Shown here in pieces: positions 1 through 15,000 of a stretch of 50,262 bases of DNA. Origin of the DNA: Myxococcales bacterium. GTDB lineage: Bacteria; Myxococcota; UBA727; GCA-2721815. Below the pieces are notes generated by a model, which did no database searches, had not been told where the DNA came from, and was given only the letters and a program-made list of their open reading frames with translations. The DNA is taken from the NCBI GenBank assembly GCA_002721815.1, contig PBLQ01000029.1, positions 1 through 50,262 of the forward strand, read 5' to 3'. Within the stretch, counting starts at the first letter, position 1. Each line of letters begins with the position of its first letter. Made by a program: the position numbers and the translations under genes.

Positions 1-3000
1 ACAACCCAAAGTACCACCCAACCCCGGTTCGCCCGGAAAACCAAAGTCGTCAAATTCACTGCCACACAACAGGGAGTTGGTACAGGTCCCACTAACGCAG
101 CAAGCCATCGACTGCAGACAGAACCCATTCATACAAGAATCACAACTCTTTTGGTCAACGTAATCGCACTTACAGTTGCCAGGCGAAGAGCAGTAACAGT
201 TCGCCTTTTTCGCCGCAGTATGCTTGTCTAAACACACCGCTTCACCATTTTGGTTGGAACAACTTGGGCTGCATACTGGGACATTGCAACGGGTGCCGCT
301 CCAACCGCTGTTACATGAACAGCTGCTCGAACCGTTACAAGACCCATTCACGCAGCTGATACCGGTCCCCCCACAACTGCCCGAACTGCATTGATCGCTG
401 TATGTGCAGTTGTTACCGTCGTTGCAGCTGGTGCCGTTCGATTTGTTGTAACAGCCACCGTTAAACCGGTTGCAACCGCCCGTTTTGCATTCGCCAGAAC
501 AGCCACAGGGCACGCAGGACCCATAACCGCTGCCCGGCGCGTACGTTCCGCCGCCGCAAGTGCTGCAACCGGAGTTACCGTAACCACTCGCGTAGTACCC
601 CGAGCCACAGGAGGAACATCCAGAGTTCCCCGTTCCGCTGGCATAAGACCCTGGAGAGCAGCTGGTACAACCGGAGTTACCATTCCCGCTGGCGTAGGAC
701 CCAGAACCGCAGTTGGAACAGCTGCTGGCGGTGGAGTTATTGTTGGGCTGATAGGTGCCTGGGCCGCATTGGTGACAAGAGGCATCAGAGGTCGTGCTTC
801 CATTGCTGCGGCGATGGCCCGCGGAGCATTTGCGCCAACTGCTACAGCCGGAGCTGCCGTATCCCGAAGCGTAGGTTCCGCTGCCACAGGTGGAACAGCT
901 GGAGTTGCCGTAACCGCTGGCATAACCCCCTGGGCTGCAATTGGTGCAACTGGTGGCCGTGGAATTGTTGTTCGGCTGGTATTTCCCTGGACTGCAATCG
1001 TGACAGGTGGCATTGGCGGTGGTGCTGCCGTTTTGCCGGTAGTGACCCGAGGAACACTTACGCCAACTGCTGCAACTGCCGGCCGTCGAATTGTTGTTGG
1101 GCTGATAAGTACCCGAGCTGCAGCCATGACACGTGGCATTGGCGGTGGCGCTGCCGTTTTTGCGGTAGTTGCCTGCGGAACAGGTACGCCAGGTGGAACA
1201 ACTCGAGTTCGCGGAGCCGCTCGAATAGGTGCCTGAACCACACGAAGAACAAGAGGTGGTCGTAGAGTTGTCATTGGGCTGATACGTTCCCGCGCCACAT
1301 CCGGTACAAGTTTTGCCGTCGCCCGTCATTTTATAGCCGGGATCGCAACTGCAAGTATAGCTGCCAACGGTGTTGTGACAATTTTGGCTACATTCATTTG
1401 AACCATTACACTCATTGATGTCACTGCATGAACCACTCCACGTGTCGTTTGCATCGTTCCAGGTAATGGAGCCAGTGTATCCCGGGTTACAGGTACAGCC
1501 CCCGCTGCCATTGGCACTGGAGTTATTCGGACACACTTTGTACGAGCAACTAACGCCATCACCGGCATAGCCGGGCTTACAAGCACAGGAGAAGCCACCA
1601 TTGGTATCGGTGCAACTTGCGCTGGGGTGGCAATTGTCTGCGCCGATGGCGCATTCGTCCACGTCCACACAACTGTTGGTGTAATTTTCACTGGAGGCGT
1701 TCCAGCCCAATGGGTTGTAAACGCTATATGCTTGAGCATCGCTGAGCTTACTGCTCCAAATCCGGACGTCGTCAAAGGTCCCCGTGAAACGGCCGCTGCC
1801 GGTAAAGCGACCACCGATTCTCACGTCTCGACCCAAATCAGGATCGTGTCCATTAGCGGTATTCTTGAGCTCGCCATCAAGGTAAATTTTACTTGATGAG
1901 CCATCGGTGGTCAAAACCACATGATGCCACGTGTTGTTCGACAACTCGTTTGATTTAACTTCTGCCCTGCCGTTAAAACAGATATTACCGTTGCTATCTG
2001 TACACTGACCTGATCTGTAGTCTTGGAGGTACCACCAGTTCCCGCCGTTCCGACCATCGAGCAGATATCGAGCACCTTCATTGGTATTCGATTTCTTAAA
2101 CCAAAGCGCGATACTCATGGCTGACGGGTTGCCCAAATCACCGGGGATTTCGATGATGTCTGAGGTGAAAGCGTAGGCCCCGCCACCCACTTTTGCGCTG
2201 GAAGTCCAGGTTGGATTGTAGGACCCACCGCTAATGCCTAAATTCGCATGGTGGCCATTGCCGGAATAATCTTTGACCCTGTACTCCTGCGTGGAGTTTT
2301 CTTGTTGATCGAACGTGAGGTGCAGCAACTCAGCCGGTGCCATCACCACTTCATAGCCACTGTTACATTGACATCCTGGCGCACCACTGGCGTTGGCTGG
2401 GCATGAGCGAGCACTACAGCTCGTACCGCTGCCCGTATAAAACTCGTCACACTTACAGGTGTAGCTGCCCACAGTATCGGTGCAGGTTGCGTTGGCGTGA
2501 CAGTTGTCGACCCCATCACGGCACTCATCGATATTGGAACAAGAACCGCTCCAAGTGTCGTTAGAGTTGTTCCAGGAAATGGACCCAGAGTAACCGGTGT
2601 TACACACGCACCCATTCCCGGACCGGCTCGAATTACTCGGACAGCTTCGGAACGTACAGCTGGTACCGCTGCCATAAAAACCGGAGTTACAGGAACACGT
2701 AAACCCACCCGTATTATTGTTACAGGTGGCATTCGCATCACAGTTATCGATGCCAGCAGAACATTCGTTCACATCTGAACAACTGCCGGAGTAAGAGCTG
2801 CCATTCCATGTCAAAGTCCCGCTAAACCCAGAGTTACAGACGCAAGGATTGCCACTGGCGTTCGAGGGACAAGACGCATTGGAGCAACTGCCAGAATAGC
2901 TCTGAGACGAGGCGTTCCAGGTAATGCTCCCCACGTACCCCCCGTTACATACGCAGTTGCCGTCGCCGCCCTTAGAAGAGTTGACCGGACATGAAACATC

Positions 3001-6000
3001 GCCGCACGAACCAGCATTGTTGCTGTAGCTAGCGGTACCGGTGGGACAAATGTTGCACAGTCTGTCAGAACTCGCGCTGCCGTTGGAGAGAACATAAGTG
3101 CCAGGGTCGCAGGTGGAGCGCGCGACGCATGCGTCCATGTTGCAGGCGGGGGTGTAGGTATCGCCACTGCAACCGCCACAGGTCCGATCGGCGGTGTTCG
3201 CCGACGTCCCGAAGAATCGGTTTTGGTTCGCGTTATAAATATCTGAGACTTCACCACTGGACAGCCGCTTGCGGTAAATCTGCATAGAAGCCAAATCGCC
3301 TTTAAAGCTTTCCGTGTATCGGTAAGTGGCAGTGCCGCCGCCAGGGCCAAACTCGGAAAAGTAAAAGTACTCGCTGGTGCCATTGTCTCCATTGTCCATG
3401 GAGCGGGAATCAAATTCTACTCCGTTGGCGTACCAGGTCGCGGTTCGGGGGCTGGACGATGTATCGAAGACCAACGTGAAGTGCATCCAGTCGTTTTGTA
3501 AGTTCCCACCGGGGATTGTGGTCGAGCCGAAAGAATACCCATTATCAAGCTTTGCTTCGGTTCTAAAATATGGTGAGCCACCACCCTCGCTTTTGAGTTC
3601 CACATGATTCACGGTGGTGTTTCCGTGAAGAATGCGTTGTCCGGAGCTCTGCGTACCGGTGACACGCATCCACCAGGAGTAACTGACGCCGTTGGTGCCG
3701 TTACGGATATCTGTGATTGCGGTATCAAACCCAGAAATATGCTGCCCAATGGGATTTCGGTCACGATCGCCATCACCAGCGAAGGAGAAATAACCGGCGG
3801 GGTTAAAGGTTGGCACACCCGCATGTCCGCTCAGCGTTACATTATCGTTACCAATGGTGTCCACCCAGCTGGTACCGCTCCCACCGTATGAAGCTGGACA
3901 GATGGCGTCCAGGTTAACGGTGAGTTGGTCAACCACCATATTGGTTCCCGATGAGCTGGTGACCTGTTGACCTGGCGCACAAACGGTCATGTTTTGACAG
4001 GAGGTCGCATTGCTTCCGCTAGAGAAGGTATCACCCGTACAGTTGGTACAAGTTCTGTTAGCGCTGGCGGACCCGGCAAAATCAATGCGCGTCCCCGCCC
4101 CACAGTTGCTCCAAGGCGTACAGGAACTTGCCGTTGAGTTACCATTGGGCTGGTATTGATTGCTTCCACAATCGTGACACGTTGCATCAGCGGTGGCGGA
4201 GCCGTTTTGTCGATATTTACCAGCGGGACATGTACGCCAAGTTTGACACCCAGAAGAACCGAGTCCAGTACCAAACCATCCTGAGTTACAGGTGCAGTTA
4301 TAACCGCCAACAGTGTTGCTACAGGATGCGTTGCTGTTACAGGTATCGGTACCTAACGAACACTCATTGACGTCCGAACAGGAGCCGGTCCAGTTTTTGG
4401 TGTTGCTGTCCCACCCGATGCTGCCAGAATAGCCTGTGTTACACACACAACTGTCGCCGACCCTGGTCGAGTTCGCTGGGCAGGCCCGCTGCGAACAGGT
4501 GACACCATTGCCATGATACCCAGTGTTGCAATCACACCCGAAATCGCCCACGGTGTTTTGACAGGTTGCATTGGCATTACAATTGTCTGTACCAGCGCTA
4601 CATTCGTCGATGTCCGCGCACGCACCTGGCTTGCCGATTTTTAGATTGAAAAACTGATGATAGCCATAGGTTTCACTGCCGTATGGAGATGAATCACTTC
4701 TTCGATTGGTGAATGTGTCTGGAGATGAACCGTTGTACTTATACCTAAACTCCGGGCCGCATCCGTCACACGGGTATCCATACACCAAGTCGGCAATCAG
4801 AAACGATAATGACCCATCGCCATCATAAGTGAATGGTGTATCCAGAGCGATTTCAAACCAGCCGCTTTGATTGAAAACCACGTCCCCCTCAAAAACCAAG
4901 GTATGCCCGCTGATCAGGGCCGCTTCGTTGCTGTGAGAGCCTGGCGGTACAGTGGCACTACCAACATCAGCCAAATAGATTTTTAGCCCGTCGTAGTTGT
5001 AAATGCTGGTACTGGCGACATCGAGCCAAATACTGGAAATGGTGGTGGGTGTGTCGGGCAGCATAGAATCGGGATAATAGGTTTTGGACCAACTGTAGTG
5101 GTAGAAATCCATAAGAAGGTAATCGCTTTTAGATGTTCCTGCGGTGGCCACATCGACTGGCTCAGTAGACGCTTCGTAACCACTGTCGCAATCGCAAGAG
5201 TAGCCATTCAGCGCGTCCACACACGTACCCGCCCCACAATCAACACCGATACAATCGTCAATGTCACTGCAGCCGGTTCCCCCTGTTTTGCCGTCACCTT
5301 CGTAACCCGTGTTACAAGTACAGTTAAAACCGCCGGTGGTGTTCGAGCAAGTGGCGTTTCCGTCACAATCATGGCCCGAGCCTTCACCGGCACATTCGTT
5401 TTGATCATCGCAAGAAGATCCGTTGCCATTCAGGCTGAACCCACTGTTGCAGGAACAATAAAAACCACCTGCCGTGTTGTGGCAGTTTTGCGCACAGCCA
5501 CCATTGCCCGTGCTGCATTCGTTGACGTCACTGCAGGTGTGTTGCCACGACTGCGTGCTGGAATTCCAACTTGGCGTGCCGTTGTAGCCGCTCTTACACG
5601 TACATGAGGGCCAATTCTCTGCGTTGGCCGGACAGGCTTCTACAGAACAACCAGACCCCGCGGGATAACCATCTCCGCTGTAACCCGTGGGGCATGCGCA
5701 AGTGAACAAAGTATTGTTCGGATCGGCCTTGGGGTTAACGTCGGTGCATATCGCATTCGCTGAACAAGCGTTCGATGGGAGGGTTTCGGTGATGAGGATG
5801 TTATCGACCGTGGCACCCACGTCGTTGTCGTCGGTTCTTCTAAACCTCAGAGAATAGGTTTCGCCCGCTGCATTACCGCCACTGAGCGTGACACTCTGGT
5901 TGTAGGTGGTGTTGGGATCCGGTGATGCGCTTCCTGCATGCGTGATCAAATTGACAGCGATGGCACCGTCGGTCTCGTTGTACAGATCAACGTAAAAATC

Positions 6001-9000
6001 ATCGCTGCTACTGCTGTAGTTCCAGAACCGGTAATCGAATTTGATCTGCAGAGTTGTGGAAGCGGGCGTGAACGAATCGGTGACCAAAGTGTGGTCTTCA
6101 TATCCACAGTAGGAATACCGGCTATCGGCCCAGACGCCGCTGCAATTAGAGCATCTAGCGTCCCAGGAGCTATGAGAAGAATCTCTCAGTGTCCAGGCCG
6201 TGCAGGTACTGCTCCCGTTGTTGATCTGCCACAAGTCTGAAGAAGAAGCGGATGGCACCGTGCCCGTGGTCCAACTCTCAAAATTCTGTGAGACCAACGA
6301 CACCAGGTTTCCGGTACATTCATCAATATTTTGGCAAGACCCTGCAATCTCTTGGGTGCCTGGAATACAGCCGCAAACGTAATCGCCTTGGGTATCGGTA
6401 CAGTCTTTGCCGCCCGAACAGGGATTCGTGGGTGAGCATTCGTTGATGTTGCTGTCACAATCCTTGCCGGACCAACCGGCATTGCCAACTTGGTTTAGAT
6501 TACAGGTACAGGTGTAATCTAAAATACCATCGGTGCAGGTCCCGTTCGCACAAGGGTCTGGGGAGCACTCGTCGATGTTGTAACAGTTTTGCGACCCACC
6601 CGCGGAAGCGAAACCCGTGGGGCAATCTGTACAGCTGGTACTGTCAGCGGTGTTTCCGGCCACCGGCTGATAGGTATTGGGTGGGCAATTCGAACAGACA
6701 TAATCGGCGGTGGTACTGCTGCCATCATTCGAAACATACTGCCCGTAACCACAGGGTGTTTTTGCTTGGCAATTGCCTGAATACCCGGTTCCGAAATACC
6801 CGCTGTTACAGGCGCAATTGAAAGAGGGCGACGTATCTGTACAGGTGGCATTGCCATCACAGGTATGAGAGCCCTGGGTACACTCGTTAATATTTTGACA
6901 GTTACCACCGTTACAATCAAACCCCCCGCCTTGGCACTCATAACCGGAGTTACAGGTACAAATATACCGACTGCCGTCCAGATTTGGATCTTTGTTAACG
7001 CAAGAAGAATAAGAAACATCATCGCAGGTGTGTAGCGAAGCATTGGCGCATTCGTTGATGTTGGTACACCCTGCAGTGGGGGAACCTTCATAGCCAGGCT
7101 GGCAAGCGCATGAGAAACTGCCTTGGCTGTTGGTACAGTTGGTGTTGGAGCCGCAGTTATGGGTACCTATGCTACATTCGTTGATATCGGTGCATCCAGA
7201 CACAGGATCACCCTCGAAGCCGGGCTTACACTCACAGTAAAAGGACCCCGAAGTATTCACACAGTTGGTATTGTCGCCACAGTTATGCCCACCATTCTCG
7301 CCGTTGCACTCGTTGAGGTCTTGACAGCTACTGCCCTCGCAATCGCTGTTACCTGATGCGCACGAAAAACCAGATGCACAGGTACAGGTGTGCTCGTCAT
7401 AATTTTGCGTCGCCGGATCGAAAGCCACATTGGCGCAGGCTGAGTTGCTCGGACAGTTTGCTACACCGTTGTTGCAAGCATTGTTGCCATAGCAGGAAAA
7501 GGAACATTCGCCACCGATACAATGAGCCACATCGACCCCCAATGCGGCATCACAATCGTCATTGCTGCTGCAGCTCACCTGAGACGAGCCCGTGCAATCC
7601 ACCGAAATCACGCAAGTGGGTGCGTCTGGATCGCTCCACGTGAGGGTTTGGCCACAGTTGCCGACCGAGCATACCTCTGCTTTTGTTGGAGGTTGGGTAT
7701 CCCCAGGCTGGTTACAGGTAATGAGGTCGCAAGTGGAACCAGCCAAGGTCAAGCTATCGCCGTAGGTACAAGCATTACAGTCGTCTTGGGTTAAGCATGT
7801 ATAACAAGCCGGGCATGTAACTGTGGTGCCACACCCATCATCTAAAGTATTCTCGCAGGTCGCCACAGTGCATGTGATGTCTTGTTCATCACAATCGCAA
7901 TTGGAGGTGTCGATCGTGCTGCAGCTGCTATCACACCCCAAAGTACTGGCGCTGGTGTTCAGCCAGGAGGTTTGCGTATTACAAGATTCAATGCCGAAAT
8001 CGCTCCCGTCACAAACTTCGCCATCATCGAGCACTCCGTTCCCGCAACAGCCGTCTGTATGATCGATCTGCTGGAACAAAGAACAGCCACTGCTGCATTT
8101 CCACTCCACACGGGGACATGCATTGCCTTGACCGGCGGCAGGCGGTGGTACGTCCATGTGAACGTCGCAAACCTCGGCACCCGCTTTAATGTTATCACCA
8201 CAGGAGGTGTAACAGGCTTGCCCCGGGGTGTCGCAGTACCAACCGCTCTCAATGCTCAAGCAGTTAGAGGTGCAACCATCGCCGTTGGCGGCGTTGCCAT
8301 CATCACAAACCTCTGCACCCGCTTTAACGCCATCGCCGCACTGGGTGGTACAGGCGGATGGTTCTCCGGTACAGTAGTACCCAGACTCAGGAGCACAAGT
8401 GGCCGAACAGCCATCCCCATTGGTGGTGTTACCGTCATCGCAGCTTTCAGTGCCGGCCACATAGCCATCTCCACAGGTCGTGCTGCAAGTGGATGGCGCA
8501 CCTGAACAATACCAGCCTGATTCGATACTGCAGGAAGCACAGCCATCCCCAGAGCTTGAGTTTCCATCATCACAGGCTTCGCCACCAGGCCAAACATTCC
8601 CATCGCCACAAGTGTTGTTGGTGCAATCGGTTAAGCAACTGGCCGATGCGCCGTTAGCGCCAGAGCCCAAATCACACTCTTCAGTACCGGTGGTCAGCGC
8701 ATCCCCGCAGTAGCCACAAACATTGTTCGTGGTTGGGTATCCGTTGGAGCATGACGCGCAATCAGAAGCACAATTAGGGTCGCTGGCGGTATCACAAGAC
8801 TCGCCATCGGTCACTTCGTCATCACCGCAGAAACGACAGGTAGTGCCATTACTGGGCGAGGAAGCGACGGAATACTGCCGGCCCTCATCTTCACATTGGC
8901 AAGTGGCGTTACAGTACGTATGAATGGTATGGTCGCATTCTTCACCCAATCCATTCTGCAGAAGATTATCCCCACAGTAACCTCCGGTGGTTCCACTCAC

Positions 9001-12000
9001 CACATTACAGGTACCGGTTTGGCAAAAAGAACAAGTGGCGTCTGCCAACGTTAAGCCACCGGGGCAGGTGTAACTTGGGACAAATGGGTAGCCGCTGTTG
9101 CTGTCACACTGTTCCCCTGTGTCTTGGACCCCATCGCCGCATGAGGGCAGCAAGCAGTTAGTTCGACACGCATCCACAGCAGTGTTGCTGTTCGCCACTG
9201 AGCCATTATCGCATTCTTCGCCTTCTGCGCCCTGGGTAACGCTGTCACCACAGTAGTTGAGAACGCAGCCCGCAGTCTCACAACCAGCCTTGCAGTTTCC
9301 GTTATTACAATAGGTTTGTCCCCGCGTCATGTATTCGGTATCGTTATTGCCGTCATCACAAACCTCGGCGCCAGCCACGATTGAGTCGCCGCATTGAGTC
9401 ACACATGTGGAAGGCGCTGCGCCTGAGCAATACCAACCAGACTCCACTTCACATGTTGCCGAACAGCCATCTCCAGAGGTGGTGTTCCCATCGTCGCAGA
9501 TCTGACAACCAGCTGCGCCTGAGGCACAACCATCGGTGGTATCTACCGTTCCGTCTCCACAAGCGGAGGCCTTACAGTTGTTTCTACAGGCATCGTTGTT
9601 GACCGTGTTTTGATCGTCACAATCTTCGTGAGGACTGTCGGTAACACCGTCGCCACAGTAATTCGGTGTGCCCTGCCCAACCTGACAATCATCCATACAA
9701 TAAGTACAGGCAGAGTCTTGCTGCGTGAAGGCCCATGCACATTCCGAAGAAGTGGGCGGATCGCACGCTTCAGCTGCCACCGCATGATTGTCACCACAAG
9801 CGGCCGCCACGCAAGGTGCACCGGGCGTGGGACAAGACCAACAGGGAACCACAGGACTACTGCCACAAGTCTCGGTAACGCATGAACTGGAACACCCATC
9901 ACCGCCAGTGGTGTTGCCATCATCACAAGTCTCTTCGGGGTCCACAACACCATCACCGCATCGGGTACACGCACCACCCGTGGCGTTGCGACAGTTGCCA
10001 ATCCCCCCCGCAGTGAGATCGCAAGTTTCTCCGGAATCAATCACCCCATCACCACAAAAGGCACTTTTACAATTGGTTCGACAACCGTCGACTTGGGTGT
10101 TGCTGTTGGCAACGCCGTTGTCACACTCCTCGGTGCCGGCGCCCGTGTTGTACACTTTACCGTCGCCGCAGGTCGCGGTTTTGCAATCAGCTAAGCAGAG
10201 GGCGTTGTTGGAGTTATCTTCCCCATTATCGCATTCTTCGCCGCCAGCGGTATCCAGTACATCGTCGCCACAAACGGAGGTGAGGCCAGGCCCATTCTGG
10301 CAGGTGCTGTTACAGACCGTACAAGAGGATTCACCGTAAGCGCACGATTCAGTGACCGCATTACCATCGTCGCACTGCTCATAATCGGACTGGATGTTTC
10401 CATCGCCACAATATTGAACGGTGCCGGAAATGGAATCACAGGACTCGGGGTCACAGACCGTGCAAGCAGAGGTGGAGTTGTATATACAGAGCACCGTATT
10501 ATCTGCGCCATCATCGCAGGTCTCGTAAGTGATGCCTGGACAAGTGCTATGCCCAGCGGTGATCCCATCGCCGCATGATTCCGCGCAACAGGGCGATCCA
10601 GCCGTGCTGCAAACCCATCCAGCATCGATGGCAGAGCAATCAGCAGCGCACCCATCCGCTCCAGCTTGGTTGCCGTCATCACAAGCCTCGCCACCCACGA
10701 TGAGCCCATCACCACAAACTTCGGTACAAGTTCCGCTTACACAATTCCATCCTGTGTCGGCGATACAATCTGATGTACACCCCTGAGTGGTGGGCTCACA
10801 GGTTTCGTGGTGGGTCACGAGTCCATCACCACAGGTACGAACAGTACCGGCCACCGTTTTACAAGATGTACAGACCGAACAGCTGGTGTTGTGCTGCGGG
10901 CAGACTTTATTCGTATCGTCAGGGTCACACTCTTCTTTTGCATCTTCAGCGCAGGAAGGATTACCTGCCGCCACAGCGCCATCGCCACAGAGCGCCGCAC
11001 AGCAAGGCTGCCCGGGTGTGGCGCACTCCCAACCGGTTTCGAGCTGACACTGGTTGCTGCAACCATCGCCGGCAATGGTGTTTCCATCGTCGCAAGTTTC
11101 ACCGGAATCGATCACACTGTCACCGCAGCCTGCAAGCGTACAATCGGTGCGGCAGCGATTCATGATGGTATCGCTGTTGTTCGCACCCTGGTCGCATTCT
11201 TCCACCGAGTCCACGATATAATCGCCGCAAAAGTGAGGCTGCCCAGGGGTGAGGGTACAGTTACAACAGACGTCACCGCATAGCGCATCGGCCGCCGATG
11301 TGGCCATGCTGTCATATGGGCAACCACAGGTGTTGTTTAAACCCTCATCGCAGTTTTCACCGGTGATGATGATGCTGTCGCCGCAGCCGCCAGAGTTACA
11401 GCTCGATGGTACGGTGCCGGTACAAATCCATCCCTCATCCACACCACTGCAATCGCCTTTGCAGCCATCGCCGTCGATGTTGTTGCCATCATCACAGGCC
11501 TCAAATTGGAGGTTACCAGTGTGGGCAGAGGCAACTTGCTCTGGGGTCAGTTCTTTTTTATACAGTTCGAGTTGATCGAGGCCGCCTTCATAAAAACTGC
11601 TCGTCCCCGCGCGGGCACCAATGAAGAGGCTCTCGCTGGTGTCGGTGGGATTAAAGGTCCCCACGCGCTCGTAGTTGAATTGTCCATTGAGATACCCTTT
11701 TAACTTACCGCTGCCATCGTAAGTGATGGTTACGTGGCTCCAGGTGTCAGCCGGAACATCGTACACCAGCCCGCCTTGGATACCGGAGTCCTGATTCATG
11801 AACACCACAGAGTTGCTGCTAGTCAGGTATACGGACACCATGCCATTGTTCACATCTTGGCCTTTTTCAAAGATGGATTGGTTGCCGCTGCGAGCGGCAG
11901 GTCGAATCCAAAACATGATGGTGAAAGGGCCATCGTCAAAACTGACGGAGGGGCTGTCGGCAATCTCAAGGTAATCATTACTGCCGTCAAAGTGGTAAAA

Positions 12001-15000
12001 GGTATTACGAGAGCTGGTATTGCCGGTGTCGTTTGCAGTTTCAAAGACCAACTCGTTGAGCCAAGAGCCACCACCGGGGGTGTTGGTTAAATAGATGCGC
12101 CAATAACGTTTTGCGCCTACGGAATTCCAAGAAACAGAATGCCACCCCGCCCCGTTGGGGTTCAAAGTCCCCAATGTGGTGTAACTGGCACCATCGTCTG
12201 AATATTCGAACTGCCACGTGCCGGCATAACTTGTGACGGCATGGATTTTACCTTTCACGTAGGCTCTCTCGTTACCGGCCCCCAAGTCCACAGCCAAGTA
12301 GGCGCCAGGACCAGCGCTGTCGGTGTGCCACCCATGGGTGCCAGTATTGTTATCCACAATAGCTGACGCAACATAAGCGCTTAATCCGCTCTGTGAGAGC
12401 ATGTTCGAATTGATACGATCTTGGGTGGCGAGAGATGCCCCCTGCCAAGCGTAGTTGCACCCATTACATTTCACTTCCGCATGATTCATCAAATAAGTGG
12501 AATCCAACGTTCGGCCCGAAAGTTCGGTGTTCATGGGCAGTACCATGGAGACCAGTGAATCCACCACACCATCACCACAGCTGGGGTTCACACAAGTGGT
12601 GCGGCATGCGTCAGCCGTACTATTACTGTTGTCAACTCCGTTATCGCATTGCTCGTCAGAAGATTGCAGGACGTTGTCACCGCAGTAAATTCGAGTACAG
12701 GGGACATTGGTGCAACTTGGGCCACAAGTGTTCGTCGGGGCCTGGTCGTAAGCACAATCCTCTAAGTCTGTGTTACCATCATCGCAAGCTTCTACGCCCG
12801 CTGCAGTTTCACCGTCACCACAAACAGTCACACAAGTTCCACTAGAACAATTGTAACCGGTCTCTTCTTGGCAAGCCGTTGTAGGCACGCCGTTCACGAC
12901 CTCATTACCGGAACACCCGTCCCCGGAGATGGTATTGCCATCATCACAAGCTTCGCCGTTGTCCACAACGCCATCACCACAGGCCGGATTGTTGCAGGAA
13001 GTTCTACAGGCATCTGGTGTGGTATCGCTGTTATTCCCACCATTGTCGCACTCTTCGTCGGAAGACTGATGTACACCGTCACCGCAATATCGGGTTGGAC
13101 TGGTTTGGGTTTGGCAGTTACAACACACATTACAAGCGAGTTCGGATTGTGACCAAGGGCAGTCACAGGTATTTGCGGTGCCATTGTCGCATTGCTCTCC
13201 AGTTTTGACTTGATTATCGCCACAAATCGGCGAGCAAACCAAACCGTTGGGGCATTCCCAACCGGTTTCCACTGCACAGGTCGCGGAACACCCATCGCCG
13301 CTGGTGGTATTGCTGTCATCGCAGTCTTCATTGGCATCTTTGGTGCCATCACCACAAACCTCTAAGGTACAATTAGAGCGGCAACCATCACCATCTGCGG
13401 TATTACCATCATCACAAGCTTCGTGCCCAGACTGTAAAACGCCATCGCCACAGGTGATGGGGATACCAGGACCTTCCACGCAAGTTGCAGTACACACCAC
13501 ACAGGAAGTAAGCCCGTAGCTGCAATTGTTCGTGATACTGTCACCATCATCGCATTGTTCGGTATGCTTAACTTGACCGTCGCCGCAAATTGGCGTGCAA
13601 TTCACCTGATCGGGACATTGGCAATACGCCTCAACCACGCAAAATTCGGAACAACAATCGCCATTGGTTTTGTTACCATCGTCGCACTGTTCTCCTGCAT
13701 CCACCACGCCATTGCCACAATCTAAGGAGGGACAAATGGCCTCCCCGATATTACTTTCGTAAACCAAATCGCCGAACAACGGGTCGGCTGCCACTTGGAT
13801 TTTGTACTGGGTGTTGCCCGGGAGATCGGGCATATTCTCGATGGAGAAATCGAACTGAACCACACATTGTTCGCTGGTATCTTGTCCTTTAGCGATTAAG
13901 GTGGGATTTAAAACTTGAGCCCCGCTGGGACCTTGAAGCTCCGGTGCATCGAAGAGGGCATCCAATGCGAAATAACGAATCGACTCACCTCCAAATGATG
14001 TTTGAAGCTCGACTTTATCAGCATAAGAGGACATGTCGGGCACAAACAAGCGCGCGCGCGCCTTGGGGTATTCGACACCGTCTCGATATTTCACGAATTC
14101 GTCCGGTGTCGAGAAAGCCTTCTCGCCCGGACTGAGGCTTGCGTAATAAAGGGACATGGGCGTGGTCTGGAAGTTCCAGAACACATGTACCTTTCCCGTG
14201 CTGTCCACCGTAACCGCCGGGTGACTGCGATCGAGATCCGTTCCATCATTGTTGAGACGGGTATCGAGCCAAACCCCGGAATCGTTAACAACGTTTCTTG
14301 GTTCGCTGATGGGATCGACCCAACTTTGGGTGTTGGCATTGTACCGGTGATAAACAATTCGATTGCTGCCAAAATCCCAATTGGAATACCACTCCGAAAC
14401 GAGGTGAATAAAGTTGCCATTCGGCCCCCAAGAAGCCGCTTTGTACGCATCATAGCGACCGTGGCCATTGTTGGTGCCCACTACGGGATACGCCCCTGAC
14501 ATGTCGTTATTTTGGCGAATCGTGGCTTTCGTGCTGGTTTTACCCCGCCACACGTAAGAACAACCGGCGCAATAATTGTTTTTGTTGCCTCCCCAATCGT
14601 CTGGCAATGAGTCTCTGTTCTCAGAATCGAAGATGGCATTCACCACTTCATCGTGACCGCCAGATTCGAGCAAGAAGGCCTTCAATGCTTCGCCTTGGTT
14701 CCATTGGGGTGCAATCAACCAAACCTGATCTACATCTAAAGAAGAAACCGAAGGCGGACGTACGAGCAACTCGGTCCCCTTGTAACTCTCCGGCTCGTCG
14801 ATGTAATAGATGTCGTTCGCGGGGCCATACTCATAAAAGCACGCGGCACCCGAGCAACCATCGGCAGGATGGCTGATCTTTGCGAATCGGTTGTGACGGT
14901 TCGCCCAGCCATCTTCGACCCACGAAAGATAAATCGACCCTTGGCTGCCTGCAGCCATCGAAAAATAGTGCTGGTATCGGTTACCGGGCTTGGTCGCGTC

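Noticed and set aside
391-1236. Long plus-strand reading frame (281 codons), Ala/Val/Gly/Arg-rich
   Set aside because: It lies antisense to the repeat part of the giant gene. Its composition is what the reverse of Gly/Ser/Asn/Cys-rich codons gives, and it has no recognisable family.
348-1298. Minus-strand reading frame of 316 codons in another frame of the giant gene
   Set aside because: Pro/Ala/Thr/Val-rich shadow. The stop-free frame with EGF and ephrin-like cysteines covers the same DNA.
7680-13740. Possible CRISPR-like or satellite repeats
   Set aside because: The periodic pattern comes from DUF4215 protein repeats that keep the reading frame; spacing and sequence vary and no identical direct repeats with spacers are seen.
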